DNA of 47,320 bases, from the NCBI GenBank assembly GCA_903930765.1, contig CAIYZV010000148.1:1-47320 (forward strand), written 5' to 3'. A program made the translations under genes and the position numbers. Positions 23,850 to 33,421 of this stretch are shown piece by piece. Each line of letters starts with the position of its first letter. The stretch's first letter is position 1. The DNA is from an uncultured Pirellula sp. (GTDB lineage Bacteria > Planctomycetota > Planctomycetia > Pirellulales > Pirellulaceae). The notes beneath the pieces are model-generated. The model was not told the DNA's origin. It searched no databases and saw nothing but the letters and a program-made list of their open reading frames with translations.

Positions 23850-26687
23850 TTAGTAAACCATGATGAACTCGTTGGTGTTGAATATCGCTCGGCAGAACTC
23901 GTCCAGCCCTTGCGATTGGATGAACGCGTCACTCACCTCCCATTCGATCGCTTCCGGCGGACGAGAAAAGGCTGTCAGAAACGCTGCTCGAACTTGGTCG
24001 CGCGACGTGCTACCACCTTCTCTTCTCAATCGCTCCGCGAACCATTTCGATTGATCTAGAATGAACTGGCTATTGAGCAAATTCAATGCTTGCAACGGAG
24101 TCGTGCTCACATTGCGGCGCGGTTGGATCTGGCCTGCGTCCGGACAGTCAAAGGCACCGAACAACTGATCGAGTTCGACTCGAGGTTTGTTCTGATACAC
24201 CATCCGGCGAAAATCACCATCTCCGAATTTCGTTTTCGACTCATAGACTCGCACGTAGTTGCTGTTGGGTTCAAACAGATCAAACCCCGGACCACCAGCT
24301 TGTAGCGAAAGCTTTCCACTCATCGCGAGGATCGTATCTCGCAGCGGTTCTGCTTCCAGCCGCCGCGCCGGAAAGTGCCAAAGCAAACGGTTGCTGGAAT
24401 CGACTTGATTCCCACGCGCAATCAGCCCCTCCGGCAACCCTAAAGAGGCTTGGCGATAGGCTTGCGAATTGCATATCAATCGCTGGATAGACTTAATGCT
24501 CCATCGGTTCTCGATCAATCGTACCGCTAACCAGTCGAGCAGCTCCGGATGGGATGGACGCCCTCCTCCAGCACCAAAATCGCTCGGGGTATCGACGATC
24601 CCGACGCCGAAGTGGTAATGCCACAATCGATTGACGAGCACTCGGGCTGTCAAAGGATTGTCAGGCGCCGCAATCCACTCCGCCAACGCAACCCGTCGGT
24701 CTTGATCGCTCGAATCCAAGCCCAGTTCAAAACCGCCCAAAGCTGAAACACTTCCCGGTGCGACCGCTTCACGGGGCTGGGTCGGATCACCTCGCGAAAA
24801 TCTGGCAACGCTTTCCGGTTTCCCCATCATGCCAACATACGCTCTGGGGTACCCAACGAGCTTTTGCAGTTCCTGTTCGATCGATTTCTTACGCCCTCTC
24901 CACTCGGTTGCTTTTACAATCTCTTCATCGGTCAGCCCTGAATTGGAATTGGGCACATCACCCGCCGCTGCGTTCCGCGGCAAACGATCCGAGTGATTGG
25001 CGACCGTTGTCCAATTCTCTCCATCGAGGGACACCGAAATCGAATACTCTGTGATAACGCGATCGGCATACTGAGGCTCAGGGGTTCTGTCCCGACTCCA
25101 ATGAACCCGCTGGATCTCAATAGGCATCCCGAGATCGAAATCGAGTTGGCCCTTTCCTGCACTGTTTGAAATCCATGAGTGCGAGTTTCCATACAAGCCA
25201 TCATTGATATGGTTCAGACGATGGAATGGATTGTTTGGAAAATCACCCGACGATGTTACCTTGGCATCGCGAGCAACATTCGCGTTCGCCGAACTGACAA
25301 TCTCAAGCTCGTCGATACACGGCTCACCGCCAGAAGTGGCAGATATCTCAAATCGCAAATACCTTGCAGCGATCGGACGAAAGCGATCGACGTTTTCTCG
25401 ATGGGAAACAGCTGCTCGAGCACCGCGCGGCGGTGACGCTGTCCCAACGCGTTCCAACGACGCGATGGGATGCAACTGCTGCAAGTTCGCATCGATGATT
25501 CCTAACTCTTTTCGAAGTGCGATCGCCTGCGTCTCGCGCTCCGCGTGGTCCGCAGGCTTGAGCTCCCGCTCTCCATGCTGAACACCGGATAGACATGCCT
25601 TGACTCGATAGTAATCCACCTGAGAAATGGGATCGAATTTATGGGAATGGCATCGAGCACATCCAATGGTCAACCCTAAAAACGCAGTCCCTGTAACACT
25701 GACCATGTCGTGCAATTCATCAGCCCGCTGATTCGCGGTAAGTACAGGATCCGGCGATTTGACGCGATCCCATGGCCCTCCAACCAAGAAGCCAGTGGCT
25801 CGATCCACACCGAAGCGATCACCAGCGATTTGACTTCGAATGAATGCGTCGAATGGCTCATCCTCGTTCCAGGATTCGATGACGTAATCGCGGTAATGCC
25901 ATGCGCTCGGCCGAGGATGATTCATCTCAAAACCATCGCTCTCGGCGAATCGGACGACATCCAGCCAATGCCTTGCCCAGCGTTCGCCATATTGGGGTGC
26001 CGCCAAAAGCCGATCGACAGCGATTGCCACCGCCCTATCTGGATCTTCCTTCCAATCCTTGGTGAACTCCTCGACTTGAGACGGAGTCGGCGGCAATCCA
26101 TGGAGATTGAAGTACAATCGTCGAGCGATTTGGTGCGGCTCCGCCAATGGCGCTGCGGCAAGCCCAGCTTCGGTTCGCTTTTTCGTCAGAAACCCATCGA
26201 TCGAGTCAGCCTCGAACGTGCGCTGCAACGGTTGAAAACTCCAGTGGTCGAGTTTGCCCAGGTCCACCGTTGCCGACGCATCGCCCCAAACCGCACCTTC
26301 GTCAATCCAACGACGTAGGATTTCAACCTCGGCGTCATTCAGCGGACGACGGCCATCCTTCCGTGGCGGCATGGCGTTGGCATGATCTTGCTCTTTGATG
26401 TAGGTATAAAGCGGACTCTCACCGGATTTACCAGGAACAATCGCCGGCTCCCCAAAATCACCACCGCGAAGAGGAGACTCCCGAATGTCCAGCCTAAGTC
26501 CGCTGATTTGCTTGGATGGCCCATGGCATTCCATGCAATGCTTCTCGAAAAGCGGCCGGACCAATTCATCAAACCGAATGGGGCCATCCTCCCCAGCAAC
26601 GGCTTGAACGGCCGCAGTCATGAGTCCGGAATGAGCAAGAACAAGGAACAGGATGGCTGATAACATTCGATTACGAACCGGGCTCAT
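23850..26687 (-). CDS. c-type cytochrome (PSD1) / DUF1549 / F5-8C-like / DUF1553 protein, pair 2
   Basis: 945 residues from the ATG at 26687, picked because AGGAA lies 7 nt upstream and it starts directly at a signal peptide; in-frame ATGs at 26708 and 26726 are possible and the latter lies in an 18-nt repeat. Heme site CMECH (Cys51, Cys54, His55), NAMPPRKDGRRP with the probable distal Met, DUF1549 with CARCHSHKFDP, then a discoidin-like (F5/8 type C) module around residues 420-580 (YLRFEISATSGGEPCIDELE, DFDLGMPIEIQRVHWSRD, YSISVSLDGENW), then DUF1553 (VLVNRLWHYHFGVG, DTPSDFGAGGG) ending NTNEFIMVY. The discoidin module points to polysaccharide binding. Linked to a sulfatase and a glycosidase-like gene. 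Confidence 0.9.
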   Translation of the reverse strand: MSPVRNRMLSAILFLVLAHSGLMTAAVQAVAGEDGPIRFDELVRPLFEKHCMECHGPSKQISGLRLDIRESPLRGGDFGEPAIVPGKSGESPLYTYIKEQDHANAMPPRKDGRRPLNDAEVEILRRWIDEGAVWGDASATVDLGKLDHWSFQPLQRTFEADSIDGFLTKKRTEAGLAAAPLAEPHQIARRLYFNLHGLPPTPSQVEEFTKDWKEDPDRAVAIAVDRLLAAPQYGERWARHWLDVVRFAESDGFEMNHPRPSAWHYRDYVIESWNEDEPFDAFIRSQIAGDRFGVDRATGFLVGGPWDRVKSPDPVLTANQRADELHDMVSVTGTAFLGLTIGCARCHSHKFDPISQVDYYRVKACLSGVQHGERELKPADHAERETQAIALRKELGIIDANLQQLHPIASLERVGTASPPRGARAAVSHRENVDRFRPIAARYLRFEISATSGGEPCIDELEIVSSANANVARDAKVTSSGDFPNNPFHRLNHINDGLYGNSHSWISNSAGKGQLDFDLGMPIEIQRVHWSRDRTPEPQYADRVITEYSISVSLDGENWTTVANHSDRLPRNAAAGDVPNSNSGLTDEEIVKATEWRGRKKSIEQELQKLVGYPRAYVGMMGKPESVARFSRGDPTQPREAVAPGSVSALGGFELGLDSSDQDRRVALAEWIAAPDNPLTARVLVNRLWHYHFGVGIVDTPSDFGAGGGRPSHPELLDWLAVRLIENRWSIKSIQRLICNSQAYRQASLGLPEGLIARGNQVDSSNRLLWHFPARRLEAEPLRDTILAMSGKLSLQAGGPGFDLFEPNSNYVRVYESKTKFGDGDFRRMVYQNKPRVELDQLFGAFDCPDAGQIQPRRNVSTTPLQALNLLNSQFILDQSKWFAERLRREGGSTSRDQVRAAFLTAFSRPPEAIEWEVSDAFIQSQGLDEFCRAIFNTNEFIMVY

Positions 26688-26720
26688 TCCAAGTTTCCTT
26701 AGTTTCATGCGATGGCCCGA

Positions 26721-26772
26721 TAACATGGGAGTACCCGGTTATGTGCGAGTACCCGGTGTCATGCGAGTACCC
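26721..26772. repeat. 18-nt tandem repeat upstream of cytochrome gene 2
   Basis: Units at 26729-26746 and 26747-26764 (GAGTACCCGGTTATGTGC and a four-mismatch variant), with partial copies on both sides. The gene-proximal partial copy contains the first in-frame ATG (26726) of the leftward gene, but the ribosome-binding site favours 26687. Confidence 0.85.
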
Positions 26773-26993
26773 AGAAGGGGGAGGGGTGTACCTGCTCGAC
26801 GCAGTTGCAGAAGGCTTGAGTAAAGGGAGGCTTGACTTCAACGGTAGTTGGGAAGGACACATCGTCAGTGCAGTACCAAGTATACCTACCGAACATTACC
26901 ATGTTGAGAAGAGACGGCATGGGTTGTCAACTTTTCCATCCTATCTTCCGTAAGCAATCTTCGGTTCTTTAACAGGGACTCCAAGGTCTCCAC

Positions 26994-29126
26994 ATGCTTT
27001 TTAAACACCATTTTTCCGCCACAACCTACTCGGTTTCCACCACACGCTTCCTCCGATCCGTGACGCAGACCATCGCATGGCTGATCGGATTCTCCGCGGC
27101 ATTGCACGGCGATGCTGTCATCGCTGCTCCCTGCGAAGTCTGGGAGGACGATGTCCAAGTCATCGGTGTCAGCGTTACACCCCATCAGTTCTCTCCGAAC
27201 ATGCAGTGGCGACGCGCACCTAATCCAGAGCTATCCGCGCGGGTCGAGATCTTTGTTCAGAATCAAAGTGATCGCCCGATCCAGGTTCCATCGCCAATTC
27301 GATTTGACGACAAGACGCCTGAAGAGTTACTGGCTGAAAAGAGCTGGGCATGGCATGACACCGCTTCCAAAACCGGATTTGAGCTACATGCCGGAGCTCT
27401 GCGAGTCCTGCGTTGGAATGGGCTCGATGCAGACTGGGGAGCTGGGACTGAGCATGATGTCTCGTTGGGTGCCGAGTCCTCGTCAAAATCACCGATCAAT
27501 CTTGCGCTCCCACGTGTCTTTTTCGAGTCGATCACGTTTCATGCTGCAGGATCGCACGATGGAAACAATTCGATGCATCCAGACAGAATGCTCGCCACCA
27601 TCCGCAACGATCTGCGGGAACCGATTCGGATGGTTTCCTGCCGTCTTTGGTTACCGCAGTCCAACGAAACGTTCCATACCCTTTACCCCAAACCGATCCA
27701 GCGTGAACTCAAACCCTACCCCGAGGATGCGATCGTTCCTGCGGGTGAGATTGGTGGCATTGAACTGGATCTTGGTCCGTTGCCACTGACGTATGCCGCG
27801 GTAGAGATGGTCGTCCGTCCAATCGCTCGCGATGAAGAAATTCATGTTTGGGGATATCTCAAGATTCGTCGCTCATCGTTTGACATCAGTGGCGGTTGGG
27901 TCGCGAGCGTCGTCAAAGGACGCAACAGCATGACCCAAATCCCCTTTCTAAAGACGTTGTCCCAACTGTACGTCAACACGGGCCAGATCGAAGAAGTGTC
28001 CGGTTATACCGACAATCAGGAGCTGTACTCGCAGTATCCCATCAAACGATTCAACCGGATGGCGGACAAAAATCGTTACGATTCTGATTCGATGCTACCT
28101 ACCATTCATGCCATCGAATTTCTCGGCGAACCACAGTATGGCGGTGGGCGTCCGGTCCCACCCCAAGAAGTCTTCGACCAACTCGCTCCGTACCAATCAT
28201 GGAAGCTACCCACCACGATCACGTTGAGCGAGGAGAGGGACTGGCGATACTATATCGGTTTATGCGATTATCCCCACTACGATGCGTATCGCGTCATCGC
28301 TCCTGCCGCCGATTCATGGTCCAAATACGATCGCTGGGGAGGAAAATCGATTCGCTGGGGAGCTCCGCTGGAGACGATCGGTGACATGACGAGGAGCTTG
28401 CGGCAACAAAGTCGCCCGGTAACGATCGCTTATTGGTCCCAAGGCGCCCATCACGACTGGGGTGGTGTGCTTAGCCCGAGGCGTGGTTCCCCGACACCCG
28501 ATGAGTTGCGGTCCCAAGCGTGGCAGGGTTTAGGCAATGGGATCGCCTCGTTGTATTGGTTCAATTTGAGCATGAAGTCTCTCGCTAAATTCCCTGACTT
28601 GATCGATCCGATCCGTCGAGTCGGTCGCGAAATCCAATTGCTGAAACCCATCTTGGAACAATGCGTGAGTTATCAGTACGAGCGGCAAACCAACGATGGA
28701 CTGCTGGAGTGGGATCTAAACTCCTTGGTCACCCGCGACACGGCCTTGCTGGTCGTCAATGACATCGGTTACGCCATCGACGAACGCTCAAAAACGTTTC
28801 GCTTCGAAAAACGTGCTGGCGTGTTTCCATTCCAACTACCTCCATGGCTGAGCGCGACCAAAGACGGTGATGCCGATGAGCAACTCAGCGTCTTTCGTAT
28901 TGATTCCGAAGGGACGCACCATGTGGAGTTCACGATCGAAGGAAGGCAAATCAACATACGCGATTCCGTATCGGTCGCCGGTGTCTATATCGCCACCCGA
29001 GACAAGGATCTTCGTCGTTCCATCGATGCAAAGCATGCGAGCCTGCTTCAATCGGAACTCGAATTGGGTTTCAACCCCGTCAATTCCGAGGCTGACCGAA
29101 AAACGTTGCAATCGCTGGTCGATTGA
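26994..29126 (+). CDS. Exported glycosidase-like TIM-barrel protein
   Basis: 710 residues with an N-terminal signal region (cleavage probably after ALHGDAVIAA). The first ~280 residues look beta-rich, like an accessory domain. The segment from about 390 to 560 resembles the second half of a (beta/alpha)8 glycosidase: WRYYIGLCDYPHYDAY, SRPVTIAYWSQGAHHDWGG, then the helix and strand SQAWQGLGNGIASLYWFNLS and FPDLIDPIRRVGREIQLLKPIL, a pattern seen at the end of many glycosidase-like barrels. A C-terminal beta domain follows. I cannot name a GH family or identify two catalytic acids with certainty. It is read divergently from pair 2 and 98 nt before the sulfatase. Confidence 0.6.
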   Translation: MLFKHHFSATTYSVSTTRFLRSVTQTIAWLIGFSAALHGDAVIAAPCEVWEDDVQVIGVSVTPHQFSPNMQWRRAPNPELSARVEIFVQNQSDRPIQVPSPIRFDDKTPEELLAEKSWAWHDTASKTGFELHAGALRVLRWNGLDADWGAGTEHDVSLGAESSSKSPINLALPRVFFESITFHAAGSHDGNNSMHPDRMLATIRNDLREPIRMVSCRLWLPQSNETFHTLYPKPIQRELKPYPEDAIVPAGEIGGIELDLGPLPLTYAAVEMVVRPIARDEEIHVWGYLKIRRSSFDISGGWVASVVKGRNSMTQIPFLKTLSQLYVNTGQIEEVSGYTDNQELYSQYPIKRFNRMADKNRYDSDSMLPTIHAIEFLGEPQYGGGRPVPPQEVFDQLAPYQSWKLPTTITLSEERDWRYYIGLCDYPHYDAYRVIAPAADSWSKYDRWGGKSIRWGAPLETIGDMTRSLRQQSRPVTIAYWSQGAHHDWGGVLSPRRGSPTPDELRSQAWQGLGNGIASLYWFNLSMKSLAKFPDLIDPIRRVGREIQLLKPILEQCVSYQYERQTNDGLLEWDLNSLVTRDTALLVVNDIGYAIDERSKTFRFEKRAGVFPFQLPPWLSATKDGDADEQLSVFRIDSEGTHHVEFTIEGRQINIRDSVSVAGVYIATRDKDLRRSIDAKHASLLQSELELGFNPVNSEADRKTLQSLVD

Positions 29127-29224
29127 TCAACAACATAGCAGTTCGATGCAGTTACAATGACGTTGCTGTGTTTTATTAAAAATGCAGCCTCCCTTAACGC
29201 ACTTACCTCACGCTTCCCACCAAC

Positions 29225-30856
29225 ATGCTGACCTATCCCAACATCTTCGGCGTCGCTTCGAGATCTGAGTTCATTCGTTTCCTCAGCACACTCATGATTT
29301 TCTGCTGTGCGAACGTTGGTATCGCAGAGGATCGCCCAAACATCCTATTCATTTTTTCTGACGACCACGCGCGGCATGCGATCTCGGCGTACGGCTCCAA
29401 AGTCAATCAAACTCCTCATTTAGACCGTTTGGCCAAAGAGGGTGCTCGATTCATCCATTCTTTCGTCACCAATTCGATTTGCACCCCTAGCCGCGCAACA
29501 CTACTGACCGGCCAGTATTCGCACCTCAATGGAGTGCCGGTCTTCAATCGGTTCGATGGAGCCCGAGATCACGTAGCAAAACGGTTGCAGAGTGCCGGAT
29601 ACCATACCGGGATGATCGGCAAATGGCACCTCGGCTCGGATCCGACCGGCTTCGATCGCTGGATCGTTCTGCCGGGCCAAGGCTCCTACAAGGACCCTCA
29701 ATTCCTCGTCCCTGGTCACAAGCTGACGATCGAAGGCCACTGCACCGAAGTAACAACGGCGCTCGGGATCGAGTTTCTCGAGACTCGCCCCAAGGAGAAG
29801 CCATTCTTTTTGATGCTGCACCACAAAGCACCTCACCGCGGTTGGGAGCCTGATGCAAAGAACAAAGAAGCGTTTCGCAATCGGTCCTTCCCAGAACCGG
29901 ACACACTCTGGGACGACTATGCGACACGTCCAGCCGCTCTTCCTGAAAACGCCCAAACGATCGCCAAGGATCTCACCCGAAGCGATTTAAAGCTAACTCC
30001 ACCCGACGGCCTGAGCGGAAAAGAGCTCAACGCATGGCTAGGCGAAAAGCCCATGGAACTCACCATCGATGGAAAACAACTCACCGGTAAGGATTTGGTC
30101 CAATGGAAATACCAACGGTACATGCAGGATTACCTCGCATGCGTCCAAGGTGTCGATGACAGTATCGGTCACGTCCTTGAGTACCTAGACACGAACGATT
30201 TGGCGAAGAACACGATCGTGGTGTACACGGCGGACAATGGTTGGTATCTCGGCGACCTTGGAATGTACGACAAACGGTTCATGTACGAACCCGGATTGCG
30301 AACCCCATTGATTGTCCGTGGCCCCGGCGTCGTTGCCGGCTCGACTCCTGAAGGCATGGTCGCCAACATCGATTTCGCCCCAACGTTCTTGGAATTGGCA
30401 GGAGTTGCTATTCCGGAGAGCATCCAAGGCCGATCGATCGTTCCATTGCTTCATGGCAAAACGCCGAGCGATTGGCGATCCTCGATCTACTATCGCTACT
30501 ACCACGATCCCGGCCATCACAACACGCGAGCCCACTACGGCGTTCGTACAGCAAACCACAAATTGATTTACTACTGGCGTAAAGATGCCTACGAATTGTT
30601 CGATTTGGAAAAAGACCCGAATGAGCAAAACAACCTGCTCTTCGATCCCACCGTCGCATCGCGGCCTGATGTCGCGAAACTCTTATCCGACCTGAAGCAA
30701 GAGATCCAGCGATTGCAAAAGGAATATCGCGATGACGGAACGTATGCGGATCCAAAGAGTTGGCCACAAGGAAGTGCCGACGGACCCTTCGGCGATAAAA
30801 CGCCATTAGGTAAAAAATCGATCCGAGACGCAATCCAAGCGTCCATAGGAATTTAG
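29225..30856 (+). CDS. Exported formylglycine-dependent sulfatase
   Basis: 543 residues with a signal peptide. Hydrolyses sulfate esters, probably on a sulfated glycan. The active-site motif is complete: Cys86 in SICTPSRATLLTGQYSHLNG, which is oxidised to formylglycine by a sulfatase maturase. Metal ligands: DD at 46-47 in IFSDDHARHA, and the VYTADNG motif (about 335). GKWHLG at 132-137 is the usual substrate/sulfate lysine-histidine segment. Total length and C-terminal features match the S1 arylsulfatase group. No maturase is in the window. It follows the glycosidase-like gene on the same strand. Confidence 0.95.
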   Translation: MLTYPNIFGVASRSEFIRFLSTLMIFCCANVGIAEDRPNILFIFSDDHARHAISAYGSKVNQTPHLDRLAKEGARFIHSFVTNSICTPSRATLLTGQYSHLNGVPVFNRFDGARDHVAKRLQSAGYHTGMIGKWHLGSDPTGFDRWIVLPGQGSYKDPQFLVPGHKLTIEGHCTEVTTALGIEFLETRPKEKPFFLMLHHKAPHRGWEPDAKNKEAFRNRSFPEPDTLWDDYATRPAALPENAQTIAKDLTRSDLKLTPPDGLSGKELNAWLGEKPMELTIDGKQLTGKDLVQWKYQRYMQDYLACVQGVDDSIGHVLEYLDTNDLAKNTIVVYTADNGWYLGDLGMYDKRFMYEPGLRTPLIVRGPGVVAGSTPEGMVANIDFAPTFLELAGVAIPESIQGRSIVPLLHGKTPSDWRSSIYYRYYHDPGHHNTRAHYGVRTANHKLIYYWRKDAYELFDLEKDPNEQNNLLFDPTVASRPDVAKLLSDLKQEIQRLQKEYRDDGTYADPKSWPQGSADGPFGDKTPLGKKSIRDAIQASIGI

Positions 30857-30859
30857 CAA

Positions 30860-31867
30860 CTAACGATCGAATAGCTTTAATGCATCGAGTGGGATCTCAC
30901 TCCCGTCGCCCCACTCCTCGTCGGCAGCAAAGTTTTTTTGCGGTTCCGAAGATGTTGCTTGAGTAGGATCGGCTGCTGCACCTCGCTCGCCACCGTACCA
31001 GTGGACTTTACCACTCCCGATCACCCGAGCTTTCGTTCCGTGGATCCACAACGCAGTCGACTCATCGAGACCCAGGCCGTATAAGGTTTGGTGGTCGGTT
31101 ACGGCGCGATGCAGTCTTTCTTGTCGGTTTTTCGCCAAGAAGTGCTGGTCGATAATCACACCTGGCAATAGCCCGAACCCTGTTTTGAACTCGGGGCGAA
31201 CGGTTCCGCCTGAAATCATCCTTTGCGAACAGATCGCCGCTCCCGCGCTGGTTCCACCCAATACACCGCCTCGCTCGAGCAATCGCGCGAGTTCCGACTC
31301 AACGGGAGTCCCGAGATAACGTTCGCTCAATCGGCTTTGATCGCCCCCGGCAATCCAAACGGCATCCGCACCTCGTAAGCGTTCGACCCATTGGTCGACC
31401 AACGATGGATCCGTAAGCCATTGCTCCCGATTCGATGCATGAACAACATCGATTGATTGCCAAGCGTAATCTTTCCAATAATCGGTCCAAAAACTGAAAT
31501 CACCTAGATCGGACCGGGGTGACGCTGTCGGGATAATCACCAGCTTTCCTGCGGTACCGCTTCCTAACCGAAAGAAAGTGTCTAGGATCGGTTTCGGCAA
31601 CGTGGAGCCGCCGCACAGGAGGATCGAGCCGCTCCATGGAGCTACTGCGGAGTCTGTATCGGAGTCTGTATCGGAAGCAATAACGGAGGCTACCGTCGAG
31701 GGGACCGATGTGGAGTCAGCGGACCGGGCCCGTGCAGGCGCGTTGAGTTCTTGTGCGGCGGCTGGTGCCGATGCCAACGAGTGCCCGAAGGCCAACGAGC
31801 ACGCAGCCCAGAGCGCTGGGGCTCTGTTCGGGCTTGCATACGAATGGCGGCCTCGGGGGGCTGACAT
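30860..31867 (-). CDS. Exported cyanophycinase-like / peptidase S51-type protein
   Basis: 335 residues. The N-terminal ~75 residues are a signal-like hydrophobic stretch and an Ala/Ser/Thr-rich linker that includes a DTDSDTDS tandem repeat. The class I glutamine-amidotransferase-like S51 domain runs from about 80 to 300: GSILLCGGSTLPKP, KLVIIPTASP, VWIAGGDQSRL (174-177 GGDQ), the nucleophile elbow GGTSAGA with Ser207, and DQHFLAKNRQERLHRAV. Relatives degrade cyanophycin or act as dipeptidases. It starts 3 nt after the lpdA stop, so the two are co-transcribed although the link is not obvious. Confidence 0.85.
   Translation of the reverse strand: MSAPRGRHSYASPNRAPALWAACSLAFGHSLASAPAAAQELNAPARARSADSTSVPSTVASVIASDTDSDTDSAVAPWSGSILLCGGSTLPKPILDTFFRLGSGTAGKLVIIPTASPRSDLGDFSFWTDYWKDYAWQSIDVVHASNREQWLTDPSLVDQWVERLRGADAVWIAGGDQSRLSERYLGTPVESELARLLERGGVLGGTSAGAAICSQRMISGGTVRPEFKTGFGLLPGVIIDQHFLAKNRQERLHRAVTDHQTLYGLGLDESTALWIHGTKARVIGSGKVHWYGGERGAAADPTQATSSEPQKNFAADEEWGDGSEIPLDALKLFDR
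31649..31672. repeat. 12-nt in-frame tandem duplication (DTDS DTDS)
   Basis: Two perfect copies of GGAGTCTGTATC (31649-31660 and 31661-31672) inside the linker of the S51-type gene. Unit is a multiple of three, so the frame is kept. Confidence 0.85.
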
Positions 31868-31870
31868 GGT

Positions 31871-33307
31871 TTACTCGGCGCTCGCGTGGCGCTTCGGTTT
31901 GTAGATTTCCGTGGCGGTCCCGAAGTGAACTTCGCCAGCGTTCATCAATGTTTCGCTCAAGGTTGGGTGGGGGTGGATCGACTCCGTGATATCGCGCACT
32001 TCGCAACCCATCTCGATCGCCAGCACCGCCTCGGCGATCAATTCACCGGCACCAGAACCGACGATGCCGCAACCGAGCACGCGATGCGTTTCGGGATCGA
32101 TGAGCCATTTGGTCAAACCGTCGGTCCTACCGAGCGCTTGTGCTCGACCGCTCGCTGCCCATGGATAGATTTCCACATCCACAGCGATCCCTTCCCGTTT
32201 GGCCCGTTCTTCGGTCAAACCTGCCCAGGCGATCTCAGGGTCGGTAAATACAACCGCCGGGATGGCTTGTTTATCAAACGTGACATCGCGTCCGAGAATG
32301 ACTTCGATGGCAACCTTCGCTTCATGACTGGCTTTGTGCGCGAGCATCGGTTCGCCCGCGATATCGCCAATCGCAAAAATGTGAGGGTCGGCAGTTCGCT
32401 GCTGCTTATCGCAAACAGCAAAACCTCGCTCGTTGACTTGGACCATTGTGTTCTCAAGTCCGATCCCTCGGCTCGAAGGACGACGGCCGACACTGACGAG
32501 GACACGATCGAATCGTTCATGACCAAATTTGCCAGGACCTTCAAACGTGACTTCGACTTGATTGTCGATTTCCGCGACAGAACCGACTTTCGTGTTCAAG
32601 TAGATACGGTTTTCGAACAAGCCCTTCAGACGGCGTTGAAGCGGGGCAACCAAATCTCGATCGGCACCGGGAAGGAGCGCATCAGTCCATTCGACCACGC
32701 TAACTTTCGAACCGAGGTGGGCGTAAACGGTTCCCATCTCGAGACCGATGTAACCACCACCGATGACGAGCAATCGTTCTGGGATATCGACCAATTCCAA
32801 AGCACCGGTGGAATCCATAACCCGCTTGGAGCCGACTTGAAAGTTGGGGGGCATGGCTGGGGTACTGCCCGTGGCCAAAACGCAATAGTCGAATGTTATC
32901 TTGCCACCTTCTGGAATGCTCGGATCGTTTCCTTCGAGGATCAATGTCGTGGAGTTTTCAAACTTGCCCCGCGCGCGGATCACTTTGACGTTACGTCGCT
33001 TGGAAAGCTGCCCGAGCCCGCCGGTCAGCGTCTCGATCACCTTTTCTTTTCTGGCTCGAACCTTGTTGATATCGATCTTGGGTTTGGGGTACTCGACACC
33101 CCAACCTTCGCTCAGTTCATGAGCCTCTTCGATCACCTTGGCCACATGCAACAACGCTTTAGAGGGAATACAACCTCGGAGCAAGCACGTACCGCCGAGC
33201 TTTGGTTCGGACTCGACGATCACGACTTCGAGCCCTTCGTCCGCCGCAAGAAACGCTGCTGCATATCCGCCGGGGCCACCACCCAAGACTACAACTGGTA
33301 CGTGCAT
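31871..33307 (-). CDS. lpdA: Dihydrolipoyl dehydrogenase
   Basis: E3 of the 2-oxo acid dehydrogenase complexes and glycine cleavage: oxidises dihydrolipoamide, reduces NAD+. 478 residues. FAD-binding GGGPGGYAAAF (9-19), redox cysteines Cys41 and Cys46 in GGTCLLRGCIPSK, NAD-binding VIGGGYIGLEMGTVYAHLG, and GDIAGEPMLAHKASHEA. The C-terminal catalytic motif reads HPHPTLSE, where HAHPTLSE is usual; the base His and Glu are kept. No E1/E2 gene is nearby. It is the first gene of a two-gene unit with the S51-type protein. Confidence 0.96.
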   Translation of the reverse strand: MHVPVVVLGGGPGGYAAAFLAADEGLEVVIVESEPKLGGTCLLRGCIPSKALLHVAKVIEEAHELSEGWGVEYPKPKIDINKVRARKEKVIETLTGGLGQLSKRRNVKVIRARGKFENSTTLILEGNDPSIPEGGKITFDYCVLATGSTPAMPPNFQVGSKRVMDSTGALELVDIPERLLVIGGGYIGLEMGTVYAHLGSKVSVVEWTDALLPGADRDLVAPLQRRLKGLFENRIYLNTKVGSVAEIDNQVEVTFEGPGKFGHERFDRVLVSVGRRPSSRGIGLENTMVQVNERGFAVCDKQQRTADPHIFAIGDIAGEPMLAHKASHEAKVAIEVILGRDVTFDKQAIPAVVFTDPEIAWAGLTEERAKREGIAVDVEIYPWAASGRAQALGRTDGLTKWLIDPETHRVLGCGIVGSGAGELIAEAVLAIEMGCEVRDITESIHPHPTLSETLMNAGEVHFGTATEIYKPKRHASAE

Positions 33308-33351
33308 TCGATGTTCGCCATGAAGAAAAGAACAGGGTCACGAAACATAGG

Positions 33352-33391
33352 GAAAACAAAAGGGCTCTGTTCGAAATTCGAACCGAGCCCC
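33352..33391 (-). terminator. Rho-independent terminator of rpsD
   Basis: On the minus strand a long near-perfect stem GGGCTCGGTTCGAA...TTCGAACAGAGCCC (33390-33362) is followed by TTTTGTTTT. It lies about 30 nt after the rpsD stop and before lpdA. Confidence 0.9.
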
Positions 33392-33421
33392 AATAGAATT
33401 TTAGCGACGACAACAGCGATG

